Origin: Arthrobacter cavernae
GTDB lineage: Bacteria > Actinomycetota > Actinomycetes > Actinomycetales > Micrococcaceae
Direction of reading: 5' to 3'
DNA length: 64,000 nt
Assembly (NCBI RefSeq): GCF_017368795.1
Contig: NZ_JAFNLL010000004.1
Span: 62,001-126,000, forward strand
Below the pieces are notes generated by a model. The model was not told the DNA's origin. It worked only from the letters and a program-made list of their open reading frames with translations, and did no database searches. The position numbers and the translations under genes were made by a program. Positions within the stretch are counted from its first letter, which is position 1. The number at the start of each line of letters is the position of its first letter. Shown here one piece after another: positions 1 through 8,531 of this stretch.

Positions 1-1
1 C

Positions 2-619
2 GTCCGCCGTTCGGCCAGGCGCAGCCGCACCGTGGCGGCGTTCTGGGAGGACGGCAAAGCCGTGGTCGCCATCCCCGCCCACTTCACCAAGGCCCAGGAG
101 AGCGAGTGGGTCCGGCGGATGCTGGACAAGCTGCGCAAGCAGGGGGAGCGCCGCGCCCGGGGCACCGGGAAGCGCCGCCCCGCCAATGATGCCGCACTCG
201 CCGACCATGCCGCCGCGCTCTCCGGGACATATCTGGGCGGACGGGCGGTCCCGACGTCGGTCCGCTGGGTGGGCAACCAGAACTCACGCTGGGGATCGGC
301 CACGCCGGCGGACGGGAGCATCCGGCTCTCTGACAAGCTGCGGGCCATGCCGCAGTGGGTGATCGACTACGTGCTGCTGCACGAGCTCGCGCACCTGCTG
401 GTCGCCGGGCACAATGCCGCCTTCTGGCGGCTGCTGGAGGCCTACCCGGAGACCGAACGTGCCAAGGCCTTCCTGGAAGGCGTCACCTTCGCCACCTCGC
501 GCGGGCTGGGCCCGGACGAAGGTGCTCAGGCCTTCGGCTCGCCGGAATCCGTTCCGTCCGAAGCATCGCCGTCTTCTGGACCTGCGGCATCGGAAGGTCC
601 TTCGGCCGGGGTGTCGTAG
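2..619 (+). CDS. YgjP/SprT-like zinc metallopeptidase-fold protein (5' end outside window)
   Basis: The frame is open to the left edge, so the true start lies outside the window; GTG at 32 is the first start codon inside. The zinc site is visible as HELAH within LLHELAHLL, followed six residues on by a third His in AGHNAAFW. A family-typical RWGS segment lies about 30 residues before it. Together these match the YgjP-like (DUF45) group of small metal-dependent hydrolases, whose substrates are poorly known. The last roughly 40 residues are Ser/Pro/Ala-rich low complexity. The final 94 bp overlap, tail to tail, the end of the minus-strand zincin gene. The fold call is firm; the substrate is unknown. 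Confidence 0.85.
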   Translation, partial: VRRSARRSRTVAAFWEDGKAVVAIPAHFTKAQESEWVRRMLDKLRKQGERRARGTGKRRPANDAALADHAAALSGTYLGGRAVPTSVRWVGNQNSRWGSATPADGSIRLSDKLRAMPQWVIDYVLLHELAHLLVAGHNAAFWRLLEAYPETERAKAFLEGVTFATSRGLGPDEGAQAFGSPESVPSEASPSSGPAASEGPSAGVS

Positions 620-1956
620 CCGCCGTCGAGCAGCTTCTGCAAAGCGTCGTCCACCTCGCTGTCGCTGGCTTCGGCCAAGCGCCGCCGCTCGGAGAAGCCC
701 AGGGGATCGTCCAGGTCCTCGCCGGTTGGCAGGAGATCGGGGTGGTGCCAGATGGCGTCGCGGCCCGCGATGCCCCTTTCCTTCGTGAGGGTCGCCCACA
801 GCGTGGCTGCCTCGCGCAGCCGGCGCGGGCGCAGTTCAAGGCCCACCAGGGAGGAGAAGGCGTGTTCGGCGGGGCCGCCCGTGGCGCGGCGGCGGCGGAC
901 TGTTTCGCGCAGGGCCGTGGCCGAGGGCAGGAGCTTTTCCGTGGCGGCGGCCGTGAGCTCGTCCACCCAGCCCTCCACCAGCGCCAGCGCGGTTTCCAGC
1001 TTCTCCAGGGCAGCGGTCTGCTCCGGGGTGCGTTCCGGGGTAAAGACACCTTGCGAGAGGGCCTCCTGGATGCCTTCTGGGTTGCCGGGATCCAGATCCC
1101 GGGCGAGGTCCTCGATGCGGGACATGTCGATGTGGATGCCGCGGGCGTAGGCTTCGATTGCTCCGAGAAGGTGGCCGCGGAGCCACGGAACCTGAACGAA
1201 GAGGCGCGCATGCGCGGCCTCGCGCACGGCCAGGAACAGGCGGACGTCGTTCTCCGGCAGGCTGAGCCCTTCGCCGAACTTCGCCACGTTGGCGGGCAGC
1301 AGGGCCATTTCCAGGTCCGCGAGCGGCACGCCGATATCCGTGGAGCTGACGACTTCCGCCGAGAGGGCGCCGATGGCCTGACCCAGCTGCATTCCGAAGA
1401 TGGCGCCGCCCATGTTCTGCAGCACGTTGGACGCGCCGCCCATCATGGACTTCATCTCTTCGGGCATCTGCTGTGTCAGGGCGTTCGAGAGCGCGTTGGC
1501 GATGCTGTTGGCCACTGGCTCCGTGAGGCGCTTCCATGTCCCCAGGGTGGCCTCGACCCACTCGGCGCGGGACCAGGCACGTCCGATAAGGCCTGTGGCG
1601 GAAAGGTCGGTGACCGGGTCCAGCCACAGCTCGGCCAGGCGCAGGGCTTCGTCGATTTCACGGGCCTGCAGGGAATTCACGGAGGGGTCGCTGCCGGCCG
1701 CTGCCACACGGCGGGCGTTCTCATGGGCCAGCTGCCAGTTGACCGGTCCTTCGGAGGTGGAGCTCATCATGGCCTGCACCTGTGCGAACATCTGCTGGAA
1801 CAGCTGGGGATCGTTGGGCAGGCCGGCTGCCTTGGCCAGTTCGGCGGGATCGATGTTCCCCAGTCCCTGCCCACCCATCAGGTTCTGCAACATCTCTGCC
1901 AGCGGATCCTTGGGCGCGTCGTCGTCGTTGGACGGATTGTTGGGGTTGGAGGTCAT
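526..1956 (-). CDS. zinc-dependent metalloprotease-like protein, actinobacterial zincin family
   Basis: This 476-residue protein belongs to the actinobacterial family often annotated as putative hydrolase or coenzyme F420 biosynthesis-associated zincin. The recognisable core is a helical region with the motif REAAHARLF near residue 245, which replaces a classical HExxH. The N-terminus is acidic and Asn/Asp-rich with MGG repeats, and the C-terminal 40 residues are an acidic Asp/Glu/Ser/Gly tail. It is transcribed away from the Lon/PDZ protease gene, with about 210 bp between the two starts, and its 3' end overlaps the YgjP-type gene. The link to F420 is only a family label; nothing else here supports it. 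Confidence 0.8.
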   Translation of the reverse strand: MTSNPNNPSNDDDAPKDPLAEMLQNLMGGQGLGNIDPAELAKAAGLPNDPQLFQQMFAQVQAMMSSTSEGPVNWQLAHENARRVAAAGSDPSVNSLQAREIDEALRLAELWLDPVTDLSATGLIGRAWSRAEWVEATLGTWKRLTEPVANSIANALSNALTQQMPEEMKSMMGGASNVLQNMGGAIFGMQLGQAIGALSAEVVSSTDIGVPLADLEMALLPANVAKFGEGLSLPENDVRLFLAVREAAHARLFVQVPWLRGHLLGAIEAYARGIHIDMSRIEDLARDLDPGNPEGIQEALSQGVFTPERTPEQTAALEKLETALALVEGWVDELTAAATEKLLPSATALRETVRRRRATGGPAEHAFSSLVGLELRPRRLREAATLWATLTKERGIAGRDAIWHHPDLLPTGEDLDDPLGFSERRRLAEASDSEVDDALQKLLDGGYDTPAEGPSDAAGPEDGDASDGTDSGEPKA

Positions 1957-2170
1957 GGTGCCGCCGATCGTCGAACTGGCTGGTGATCTCTTTCACCGTA
2001 CCGCGCAGCCCCGGGGCTGTCTGCCTGAATGTGGCGCCGTTCGCTGTAGGCAAAGCACTCCCTTGGCGGCCGAACGCGTAATGTGGATATTTGGTACGTG
2101 CCCGTCGCCGCAATTGCGTGGCCGGAGCCATAGCGTCGCGCAGAAGCATGCAGACAGGGAGAGGCCCTCA

Positions 2171-3307
2171 TTGACTACTTTGCCGCCCCCCGCTGAACCA
2201 GCGGATCCGGCGTCGACGTTCGACGCCGGATGGCAGCCCGTGCCGGCGGAACCACCGCGGGACAAGCGCCACAGGATCATGATGGTCTCCGGACTGCTGG
2301 CGCTGGGCCTGGGCATCGGCGCAGCCGCCCTTCCCGTGCCGTACGTCATTGAGTCGCCCGGTCCCACCTTCAATACCCTGGGCACCAGCGGCGACCATCC
2401 CGTCATCTCCGTCAGCGGACATGAGAGCTATCCGGCCAAGGGCAGCCTGGATCTCACCACCGTCTACATCAGCGGCGGCCCGAAGGGACCGGTGACCATT
2501 TTCGACGCCTTCAGGGCCTGGGTGGACAGCACCCAGGCGGTCTATCCGGAGGAACTGGTGTTCCCCACGGGGGTCACCGAAGAACAATCGGAGCAGGAAA
2601 GCACGGTGGCCATGGCCACCTCCCAGGAGAACGCGGTGGCGGCAGCGCTCCGGGAACTGAAGATTCCCTTCGGGCAGGAACTGCAGGTCGCCGGCCTCAG
2701 TGATTCCTCGGCCTCGGCCGGGAAGCTCCAGGAAGGCGATGTTTTCACGTCGATCAACGGCAAGCCCGCAAGCACCCTCAGCACCATCCAGGCTGAGCTG
2801 GCCGCCGGAGCCGGGGCACCCGCCGTCGTCGTGGTTGACCGCAACGGCACGCCGGTGACCGAAACCATTACGCCCGGCAAGAGCCCTTCCGGCCGGTACG
2901 TGCTCGGGGTGCTTCTCGGGTACGACTTCACGTTCCCGTTCGACGTCAGCATTTCCCTCGAGAATGTCGGCGGCCCCAGCGCCGGCATGATGTTCGCCCT
3001 GGGGATCATGGACACCGTGACGCCGGGCGATCTGACCGGCGGAAAGCACATCGCCGGAACCGGGACCATTTCGCCTGAAGGCGCTGTAGGACCCATCGGC
3101 GGGATCGCCCAGAAGATGCACGGCGCCCGGGAGGGCGGGGCCACCATGTTCCTGGCTCCCGCGGAGAACTGCGACGACGTGGTGGGCCACATTCCGGATG
3201 GGCTCCAGGTGGTCAAGGTGGCCACCCTGTCCGAGGCGACGGCTGCCGTGGAGCGGCTCGCCGCCGGACAGGACACGGCTGGCCTGCCCGCATGCTCCAA
3301 GAACTAG
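2171..3307 (+). CDS. PDZ and Lon-type serine protease, YlbL family
   Basis: A membrane-anchored protease of the YlbL/Lon-PDZ family, 378 residues. A single transmembrane segment at about residues 40-60 (VSGLLALGLGIGAAALPV) is followed by the conserved PYVIESPGPTFNTLG, a PDZ domain around residues 180-240 and a C-terminal Lon-type S16 domain. The catalytic serine sits in GGPSAGMMF and the lysine in GGIAQKM, a Ser-Lys dyad. The TTG at 2171 is chosen because GGGAGAGG lies just upstream and the protein then begins with a normal short cytosolic tail; the frame stays open about 770 bp further left without homologous sequence. The active site faces outside the cell. Followed by a weak hairpin and then the UPF0182 gene. 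Confidence 0.9.
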   Translation: MTTLPPPAEPADPASTFDAGWQPVPAEPPRDKRHRIMMVSGLLALGLGIGAAALPVPYVIESPGPTFNTLGTSGDHPVISVSGHESYPAKGSLDLTTVYISGGPKGPVTIFDAFRAWVDSTQAVYPEELVFPTGVTEEQSEQESTVAMATSQENAVAAALRELKIPFGQELQVAGLSDSSASAGKLQEGDVFTSINGKPASTLSTIQAELAAGAGAPAVVVVDRNGTPVTETITPGKSPSGRYVLGVLLGYDFTFPFDVSISLENVGGPSAGMMFALGIMDTVTPGDLTGGKHIAGTGTISPEGAVGPIGGIAQKMHGAREGGATMFLAPAENCDDVVGHIPDGLQVVKVATLSEATAAVERLAAGQDTAGLPACSKN

Positions 3308-3349
3308 ACTGACTGTGGAACTTAGCTCCACCGCCACTCGTGGCATATA

Positions 3350-3389
3350 TGACGGCCCTTCGCCATCAGCTTCCGGCTAGGGGCCGTCA
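3350..3389 (+). terminator. weak hairpin after the YlbL-type gene
   Basis: TGACGGCCC (3350-3358) pairs with GGGCCGTCA (3381-3389) around a 22-base loop in the gap before the UPF0182 gene. There is no T tract and the loop is large, so it is at best a partial terminator. Confidence 0.35.
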
Positions 3390-3439
3390 GACACACGCAC
3401 ACCGACTGTTAACTGACGACCAGCTATGAGGTACCGAGT

Positions 3440-6424
3440 TTGTCCCGTCCCGCCAGCTCCAACCCGCCCGGAAGACCGCCGCTGAGGCGGGGTGCCCTGA
3501 CGCCGACTTTGATCGTCGTCGCGGTGGCCGTCGTGGGGTTCATCTTCTTCGCCAACGTGTGGACCGATGTCCTCTGGTACCAGCAGCTGGGCTTCTTCGA
3601 AGTCTATGTCCGCGAAAACCTGGCCCGGATCATCACGTTCCTGATCGGCTTCGCCCTAATGTTCACGGCTGTCTTCTACGCCATCCGGATCGCCTACCAC
3701 GCCAGGCCCGTGTACGCCCCGGACGCCGAATCCCGCGACAACCTCAACCGCTACCAGGCGCAGCTTGAGCCCGTGCGACGCGTGGTCATGGTGGGCCTGC
3801 CCGTGCTGTTCGGCCTCTTTGCCGGCAGCGCGGCCGCAAGCCAGTGGCAGAAGGTGCTGCTGTTCTTCAACCAGGAGCAGTTCGGCCAGACGGACCCGCA
3901 GTTCGGCCTGGACATCAGTTTCTACCTGATGACGCTGCCGTTCCTGGGCTTCCTCACCGGCTTCTTCATCAGCATCGCCGTGGTGGCCGGCATCGCAGGC
4001 ATCCTGACGCACTACCTCTATGGCAGCATCCGGCTCATGGAGCGCGGCATTTTCACCAGCCGCGCGGCCCAGATCCACCTCGCCGTCACCGGCGCGTTTT
4101 TCCTCCTGCTGCTGGGCGCCAACTTCTGGCTGGACAGCTACGCCACCGTGCAGAGCTCCAACCCGGGCCGCTGGGCCGGCGCGCTGTACACCGACGTGAA
4201 CGCGGTCATCCCCACGAAGGCGATCCTCGCCGTCGCCGCGGGCTTGGTGGCCATCCTGTTCATCGTGGCCGCCGTGATCGGCCGCTGGCGCCTCCCGGTG
4301 ATCGGCACCGCAATGCTGATCATCACGGCTATCCTGGCCGGCGGCGTCTACCCGTGGGTCATCCAGCAGTTCCAGGTCCGCCCTTCCGAGCAGACCCTGG
4401 AAAACAAGTTCATTGAGCGCAACATCTCCATGACGCGCGCCGCCTACGGCCTGGACAAGGTCAAGGCATCCGCGTATGAGGCCACCACCACCGCCACCAC
4501 GGGAGCACTCGCGAAGGACGCCCAGACGACGGCGAACATCCGCCTGCTGGATCCGAACCTGGTTTCCTCCGCCTTCGGGCAGCTGGAGCAGTACCGTCCG
4601 TACTACCAGTTCCCCAAGAGCCTGAATGTGGACCGCTACACCGTGGACGGCAAGGTCCAGGACACCGTCATCGCCGTCCGCGAGCTCAACGCGGATGGCG
4701 TCACCGCTGGCCAGCAGACCTGGGTCAACCGGCACACGGTCTACACCCACGGGTACGGCGTGGTGGCGGCCAAGGGCAACAAGTTCACCGCCGACGGCAA
4801 GCCCGACTTCCTACTGTCCGGCATTCCGTCCAACGGCGTGCTCGGCGACGACACCAGCTACCAGCCGCGCATCTACTTCGGCGAGAACACCTTGGACTAC
4901 TCCATTGTCGGAGCCCCGGCAGGCGCCCCGCACCGTGAGCAGGACCGTCCCGCCAGCAAGGATGCTGCCGTTGACACCCAGTACACGTTTGATGGCAACG
5001 GTGGACCGCACGTGGGCAACTGGCTCAACCGCATCCTGTACTCCATCAAGTTCCAGTCCTCTGACCTCCTGCTCTCGGACGGAGTCAACGAGAAATCCCA
5101 GATCCTGTACGACCGCACGCCCCGCGAGCGTGTGGAAAAGCTGGCCCCGTACTTGACCGTCGATGGCAACGCCTATCCGGCAGTGGTTGACGGCCGCGTG
5201 AAGTGGATCGTGGACGGCTACACCACCAGCCAGTACTTCCCGTATTCCCAGCAGCAACAGCTGCAGAACGCCACGGCTGATTCCCAGACCACGGCAGGAC
5301 GCACAGTGGCGCTGCCGAACAGTTCAGTGAACTACATCCGGAACTCGGTCAAAGCCACCGTGGACGCCTACGACGGTTCGGTGACCCTGTACGCCTGGGA
5401 CGACCAGGACCCCATCCTGAAGTCCTGGCAGAAGATCTTCCCGAGCACCATCAAGCCCTACACGGAAATGTCCGGCCAGCTCATGAGCCACGTCCGCTAC
5501 CCGGAAGACCTGTTCAAGGTCCAGCGTGAACTGCTCGGCCGCTACCACGTCACCAACGCCGAAACCTTCTACAAGAACAGCGACGCCTGGAGCGTTCCGA
5601 ACGACCCCACGGTCACGGACCCCGTCAAGCAGCCCCCGTTCTACATGTCGCTGCAGATGCCTGACCAGGACAAGACAGCCTTCCAGCTGACCTCGTCCTT
5701 CATCCCGCAGGTGGTCAACGGCAACGCCCGCAACATTCTCTACGGCTTCCTTGCAGCGGATTCGGATGCGGGCGACGTCAAGGGAGTCAAAGCTGAGAGC
5801 TACGGCCAGCTGCGCCTCCTGCAGTTGCCCACAAACACGCAGGTGCCCGGCCCCGGCCAGGCCCAGAACAAGTTCAACTCCGACCCCGAGGTGTCGCGGG
5901 AACTGAACCTGCTGCGCCAGGGTGCTTCGGATGTATTGAACGGCAATCTGCTGACCCTTCCCGTGGGTGGCGGCCTGCTCTACGTGCAGCCGGTGTACTT
6001 GAAGTCGACGGGCGAGACGTCCTACCCGACGCTGCAGCGCGTGTTGGTTGCCTTCGGCGACAAGGTCGGCTTCGCAGCCACCCTGGATGAAGCGCTGGAC
6101 GAGCTCTTCGGCGGAGACTCCGGAGCCACAGCAGGCGACTCGGCAAACAACGGCCAGACTCCCACGACGCCGGGAACCACGCCTCCTGCGCCCGGCCTTG
6201 CGGACGCCAAGGCAGAGCTGAAGGCGGCACTGGACGAGGCCAACAAGGCCATCCAAGACGGCCAGGCCGCCCTCGCCAAGGGTGATTTTGCCGGTTACGG
6301 TGCGCAGCAGACGAAGCTCTCCGAAGCGTTGAAGAAGGCGATCGACGCCGAGACCCGCCTGGGCGTGACGCCGGCACCGATTACGACGCCGAGCCCGTCG
6401 CCGACCGCAACGCCGTCGCCGTAG
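3440..6424 (+). CDS. UPF0182 family membrane protein
   Basis: A 994-residue integral membrane protein of the actinobacterial UPF0182 family. About seven transmembrane segments occupy roughly residues 15-310, and a large exported domain fills the rest. The C-terminal approximately 110 residues are Ala/Lys-rich helix ([19 protein letters not shown]) followed by a Pro/Thr/Ser tail. Start: TTG at 3440 with GAGGTA upstream; the first hydrophobic segment begins around residue 20. Length agrees with the family's usual 900-1000 residues. The biochemical role is unknown. It is monocistronic, with a strong terminator 68 bp after the stop. Confidence 0.92.
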   Translation: MSRPASSNPPGRPPLRRGALTPTLIVVAVAVVGFIFFANVWTDVLWYQQLGFFEVYVRENLARIITFLIGFALMFTAVFYAIRIAYHARPVYAPDAESRDNLNRYQAQLEPVRRVVMVGLPVLFGLFAGSAAASQWQKVLLFFNQEQFGQTDPQFGLDISFYLMTLPFLGFLTGFFISIAVVAGIAGILTHYLYGSIRLMERGIFTSRAAQIHLAVTGAFFLLLLGANFWLDSYATVQSSNPGRWAGALYTDVNAVIPTKAILAVAAGLVAILFIVAAVIGRWRLPVIGTAMLIITAILAGGVYPWVIQQFQVRPSEQTLENKFIERNISMTRAAYGLDKVKASAYEATTTATTGALAKDAQTTANIRLLDPNLVSSAFGQLEQYRPYYQFPKSLNVDRYTVDGKVQDTVIAVRELNADGVTAGQQTWVNRHTVYTHGYGVVAAKGNKFTADGKPDFLLSGIPSNGVLGDDTSYQPRIYFGENTLDYSIVGAPAGAPHREQDRPASKDAAVDTQYTFDGNGGPHVGNWLNRILYSIKFQSSDLLLSDGVNEKSQILYDRTPRERVEKLAPYLTVDGNAYPAVVDGRVKWIVDGYTTSQYFPYSQQQQLQNATADSQTTAGRTVALPNSSVNYIRNSVKATVDAYDGSVTLYAWDDQDPILKSWQKIFPSTIKPYTEMSGQLMSHVRYPEDLFKVQRELLGRYHVTNAETFYKNSDAWSVPNDPTVTDPVKQPPFYMSLQMPDQDKTAFQLTSSFIPQVVNGNARNILYGFLAADSDAGDVKGVKAESYGQLRLLQLPTNTQVPGPGQAQNKFNSDPEVSRELNLLRQGASDVLNGNLLTLPVGGGLLYVQPVYLKSTGETSYPTLQRVLVAFGDKVGFAATLDEALDELFGGDSGATAGDSANNGQTPTTPGTTPPAPGLADAKAELKAALDEANKAIQDGQAALAKGDFAGYGAQQTKLSEALKKAIDAETRLGVTPAPITTPSPSPTATPSP

Positions 6425-6491
6425 CCGAGCAACTAGGCTGCCGGTCAAGCGGCCCGCCGGGCAGATAGCCTGACGGAACAGTAGTGATGAG

Positions 6492-6531
6492 GCCGGTGCC
6501 CGCCCCGTTTTGGGACGGGCACCGGCTTTTT
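6492..6531 (+). terminator. Rho-independent terminator of the UPF0182 gene
   Basis: GCCGGTGCCCG at 6492 pairs with CGGGCACCGGC ending at 6526, and a run of five T follows directly. This is a textbook intrinsic terminator 68 bp after the UPF0182 stop codon. Confidence 0.85.
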
Positions 6532-6597
6532 CGTGCCCTGTGGCCGGATACTGGTGCAGCCCCGGCAGTAGGGAGATGCACATCACGCCGCCAGGAT

Positions 6598-6626
6598 TTG
6601 GTCTGCCATTCACCGGACGGTAATGT
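6598..6626 (+). promoter_or_regulatory. promoter of the first tRNA-fMet gene
   Basis: TTGGTC (6598-6603), a 17-bp spacer, then TAATGT (6621-6626), ending 11 bp before the tRNA. The second tRNA-fMet copy has the same layout with slightly different hexamers, which supports both calls. Confidence 0.6.
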
Positions 6627-6637
6627 TGTTCTTGCGA

Positions 6638-6714
6638 CGCGGGGTGGAGCAGTTCGGTAGCTCGCTGGGCTCATAACCCAGAGGTCACAGGTTCAAATCC
6701 TGTCCCCGCAACCA
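6638..6714 (+). tRNA. initiator tRNA-fMet (CAU), copy 1, CCA encoded
   Basis: Full cloverleaf with a CAU anticodon at 6672-6674. The acceptor stem opens with a C1/A72 mismatch (CGCGGGG against CCCCGCA), and the anticodon stem carries three consecutive G:C pairs (GGG/CCC). Both are hallmarks of the initiator rather than the elongator tRNA. The 3' CCA is encoded at 6712-6714. The body is identical to the second copy at 8162. Confidence 0.97.
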
Positions 6715-6720
6715 CGTTGA

Positions 6721-6755
6721 GAAGGTCCCAATCAGCCATGCTGATTGGGACCTTC
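6721..6755 (+). terminator. terminator hairpin after tRNA-fMet copy 1
   Basis: Perfect 15-bp inverted repeat: GAAGGTCCCAATCAG (6721-6735), loop CCATG, then CTGATTGGGACCTTC (6741-6755). It starts 6 bp after the tRNA CCA. There is no strong T run, only a pyrimidine-rich stretch. Confidence 0.75.
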
Positions 6756-6907
6756 CGCATTTCCCGCTCTTTCCCCGGCCCTCCCCGTGCGCGGACGCCC
6801 ATTCCGGGCGTCCCGGAAAGAACGTGCCTGGATCCATGGAAATTACTTGCACTTCCTAGTATTCTCAGTTCAGGGCGTCACCCATTTTGCGCCGTGGGAG
6901 TTGCCGA

Positions 6908-6973
6908 ATGAAGATCGTCGTGCTGATCAAGCAGGTGCCGGACATCCCGGCGAACAGGAGTGTCCATGTTTGA
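6908..6973 (+). pseudogene. 21-codon ORF matching the EtfB N-terminus; remnant or leader peptide
   Basis: ATG at 6908 has its own ribosome site (GGGAG at 6897-6901) and opens with MKIVVLIKQVPD, nearly the same as the start of the intact etfB at 14551 (MKIVVLVKHVPD). After residue 12 the similarity ends, and the frame stops at TGA 6971-6973, inside the first codons of the acyl-CoA dehydrogenase gene, whose ATG is at 6966. The simplest reading is a leftover 5' end of a second etfB, the rest lost by a deletion that joined its start to the acyl-CoA dehydrogenase gene. If still translated, it would couple translation to that gene. Confidence 0.55.
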
Positions 6974-8102
6974 ACTGACGGAAGACCAGCAGGCAGTGGT
7001 GGAGACGGTGCGTGATTTCGCCACGACAGCCATCGCGCCGCATGCCGCCAAATGGGACGAGACCAAGCACTTCCCGGTCGATGTGCTCCTTGAGGCCGGC
7101 ACCCTGGGCATGGGCGGCATCTACGTCTCGGAGGAGTTTGGCGGCTCCGGGATGACCCGGACCGATGCCGTGCTGATCTTCGAGGAACTTGCCAAGGCCT
7201 GCCCCACCATTGCGGCCTACATTTCCATCCACAACATGGTGGCCTGGATGATCGACGCCTTCGGCAATCAGCAGCAGCGCGCCGACTGGGTGCCACAGCT
7301 GGCGTCCATGGAGTGCCTGGGCAGCTATTGCCTCACGGAACCCGGAGCTGGATCCGATGCGGCGGCGCTGAGCACCAGGGCAGTGCGCGACGGCGACGAT
7401 TATGTTCTCAACGGAACCAAACAGTTCATCTCGGGAGCGGGAGCCGCGGGACTGTATGTGGTCATGGCACGCACGGCCGATACCGGCAGCCGCGGCATCA
7501 CGGCCATCGTGGTGCCGGCCGGTGTCCAGGGCATGTCCTTCGGACCCAACGAGAAGAAAATGGGCTGGAACGCCCAGCCCACACGGCAGATCATCTTCGA
7601 GGACGTCCGGGTCCCCGTTGCCAACCGGCTCGGCGAAGAGGGCAGCGGTTTCGGCATCGCCATGAAGGGGCTCAACGGCGGCCGGGTCAACATGGGGGCA
7701 TGCTCGCTGGGCGGGGGACAGGCCGCGCTGGAGAAGTCCATCGCCTACCTGAAGTCCCGTACCGCATTCGGCGGGCCGCTCATCAACCAGCAGGCCCTGC
7801 TGTTCGAGATCGCGGACATGGACACGGAGCTGGAAACCGCGCGGACGCTCCTGCTGCGCGCTGCCGATGCCTTGGAGCGTGGCGCCCCGGATACGGTGCG
7901 GCTCTGCGCCATGGCCAAGCGCGTGGCCACCGACGCCGGCTTCAGCGTGGCCAACAAGGCCCTCCAGCTGCACGGCGGCTACGGCTATCTGGCCGAATAC
8001 GGCATTGAGAAGATCGTCCGGGACCTGCGCGTGCACCAGATCCTGGAGGGCAGCAACGAGATCATGCGCCTGATCATCGGCCGACTGGCAGTGGAGGACT
8101 AG
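6966..8102 (+). CDS. acyl-CoA dehydrogenase, isobutyryl-CoA dehydrogenase-like
   Basis: An FAD-dependent acyl-CoA dehydrogenase of 378 residues. It passes electrons to ETF in fatty- or branched-chain acyl-CoA oxidation. Family signatures: CLTEPGAGSDAAAL (flavin/substrate region), the middle beta domain, RTAFGGPLINQQ, LHGGYGYLAEY, and EGSNEIMRLII, where the Glu lies where the catalytic base is expected. The pattern is closest to the short/branched-chain, isobutyryl-CoA group; exact substrate is inferred. ATG at 6966 is preferred because AGGAG at 6956-6960 sits five bases upstream; a GTG at 6960 would overlap that site. The gene stands alone between two tRNA-fMet genes; its electron acceptor, EtfBA, is encoded 6.5 kb downstream. 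Confidence 0.93.
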   Translation: MFELTEDQQAVVETVRDFATTAIAPHAAKWDETKHFPVDVLLEAGTLGMGGIYVSEEFGGSGMTRTDAVLIFEELAKACPTIAAYISIHNMVAWMIDAFGNQQQRADWVPQLASMECLGSYCLTEPGAGSDAAALSTRAVRDGDDYVLNGTKQFISGAGAAGLYVVMARTADTGSRGITAIVVPAGVQGMSFGPNEKKMGWNAQPTRQIIFEDVRVPVANRLGEEGSGFGIAMKGLNGGRVNMGACSLGGGQAALEKSIAYLKSRTAFGGPLINQQALLFEIADMDTELETARTLLLRAADALERGAPDTVRLCAMAKRVATDAGFSVANKALQLHGGYGYLAEYGIEKIVRDLRVHQILEGSNEIMRLIIGRLAVED

Positions 8103-8121
8103 GAGCTGCGCAGCCCCCGAG

Positions 8122-8150
8122 TTGGTTCCAGCCGCGTTCACCTGTACAGT
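8122..8150 (+). promoter_or_regulatory. promoter of the second tRNA-fMet gene
   Basis: TTGGTT (8122-8127), a 17-bp spacer, then TACAGT (8145-8150), ending 11 bp before the tRNA: the same geometry as the first copy. Confidence 0.6.
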
Positions 8151-8161
8151 TGGTCGAGCGA

Positions 8162-8235
8162 CGCGGGGTGGAGCAGTTCGGTAGCTCGCTGGGCTCATAA
8201 CCCAGAGGTCACAGGTTCAAATCCTGTCCCCGCAA
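8162..8235 (+). tRNA. initiator tRNA-fMet (CAU), copy 2, no encoded CCA
   Basis: Identical over all 74 bases to the copy at 6638, including the C1/A72 mismatch and the GGG/CCC anticodon stem. After the discriminator A the sequence reads CTG rather than CCA, so the CCA end must be added enzymatically. The four bases before the tRNA (GCGA) also match copy 1; beyond that the flanks differ. Confidence 0.97.
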
Positions 8236-8241
8236 CTGGAG

Positions 8242-8286
8242 AAAAGGTCCGGATCAGTGGAAACACTGATCCGGACCTTTTTGTTT
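8242..8286 (+). terminator. terminator after tRNA-fMet copy 2
   Basis: Perfect 18-bp stem: AAAAGGTCCGGATCAGTG (8242-8259), GAAA tetraloop, CACTGATCCGGACCTTTT (8264-8281), continuing into a T-rich tract. Its lower stem (AAGGTCC...) resembles that of the terminator after copy 1. Confidence 0.9.
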
Positions 8287-8531
8287 TGCGGTTTTTATCT
8301 CCTAAAACCCGGTCTTGTTCGCAATTCCGGCCGTTCAAGGTGCGGAATAGCGAATAAGGCCCGGAAATGTGGCAGGAGATCCACGGCGACGTCGGTATGC
8401 CCGCTGCGCCGAGGCGATACGCCGCCAGTTGACGTCAGGCCCGTGTGTTAGCGTCAATCATCTTGAGATGTCGTGAAACATTACTTCAAGAGCTCACAGC
8501 CGGTGCCGGAAGGTGCGAGATTGGAAGTGTG

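Noticed and set aside
355..1986. Long plus-strand open frame opposite the zincin-family gene
   Set aside because: Composition follows the antisense of the recognised gene, and the product has no recognisable domain; a GC-rich shadow frame.
8429..8454. Promoter of the GntR-family gene (TTGACG with TAGCGT)
   Set aside because: Spacer of 14 bp is too short to support the call.
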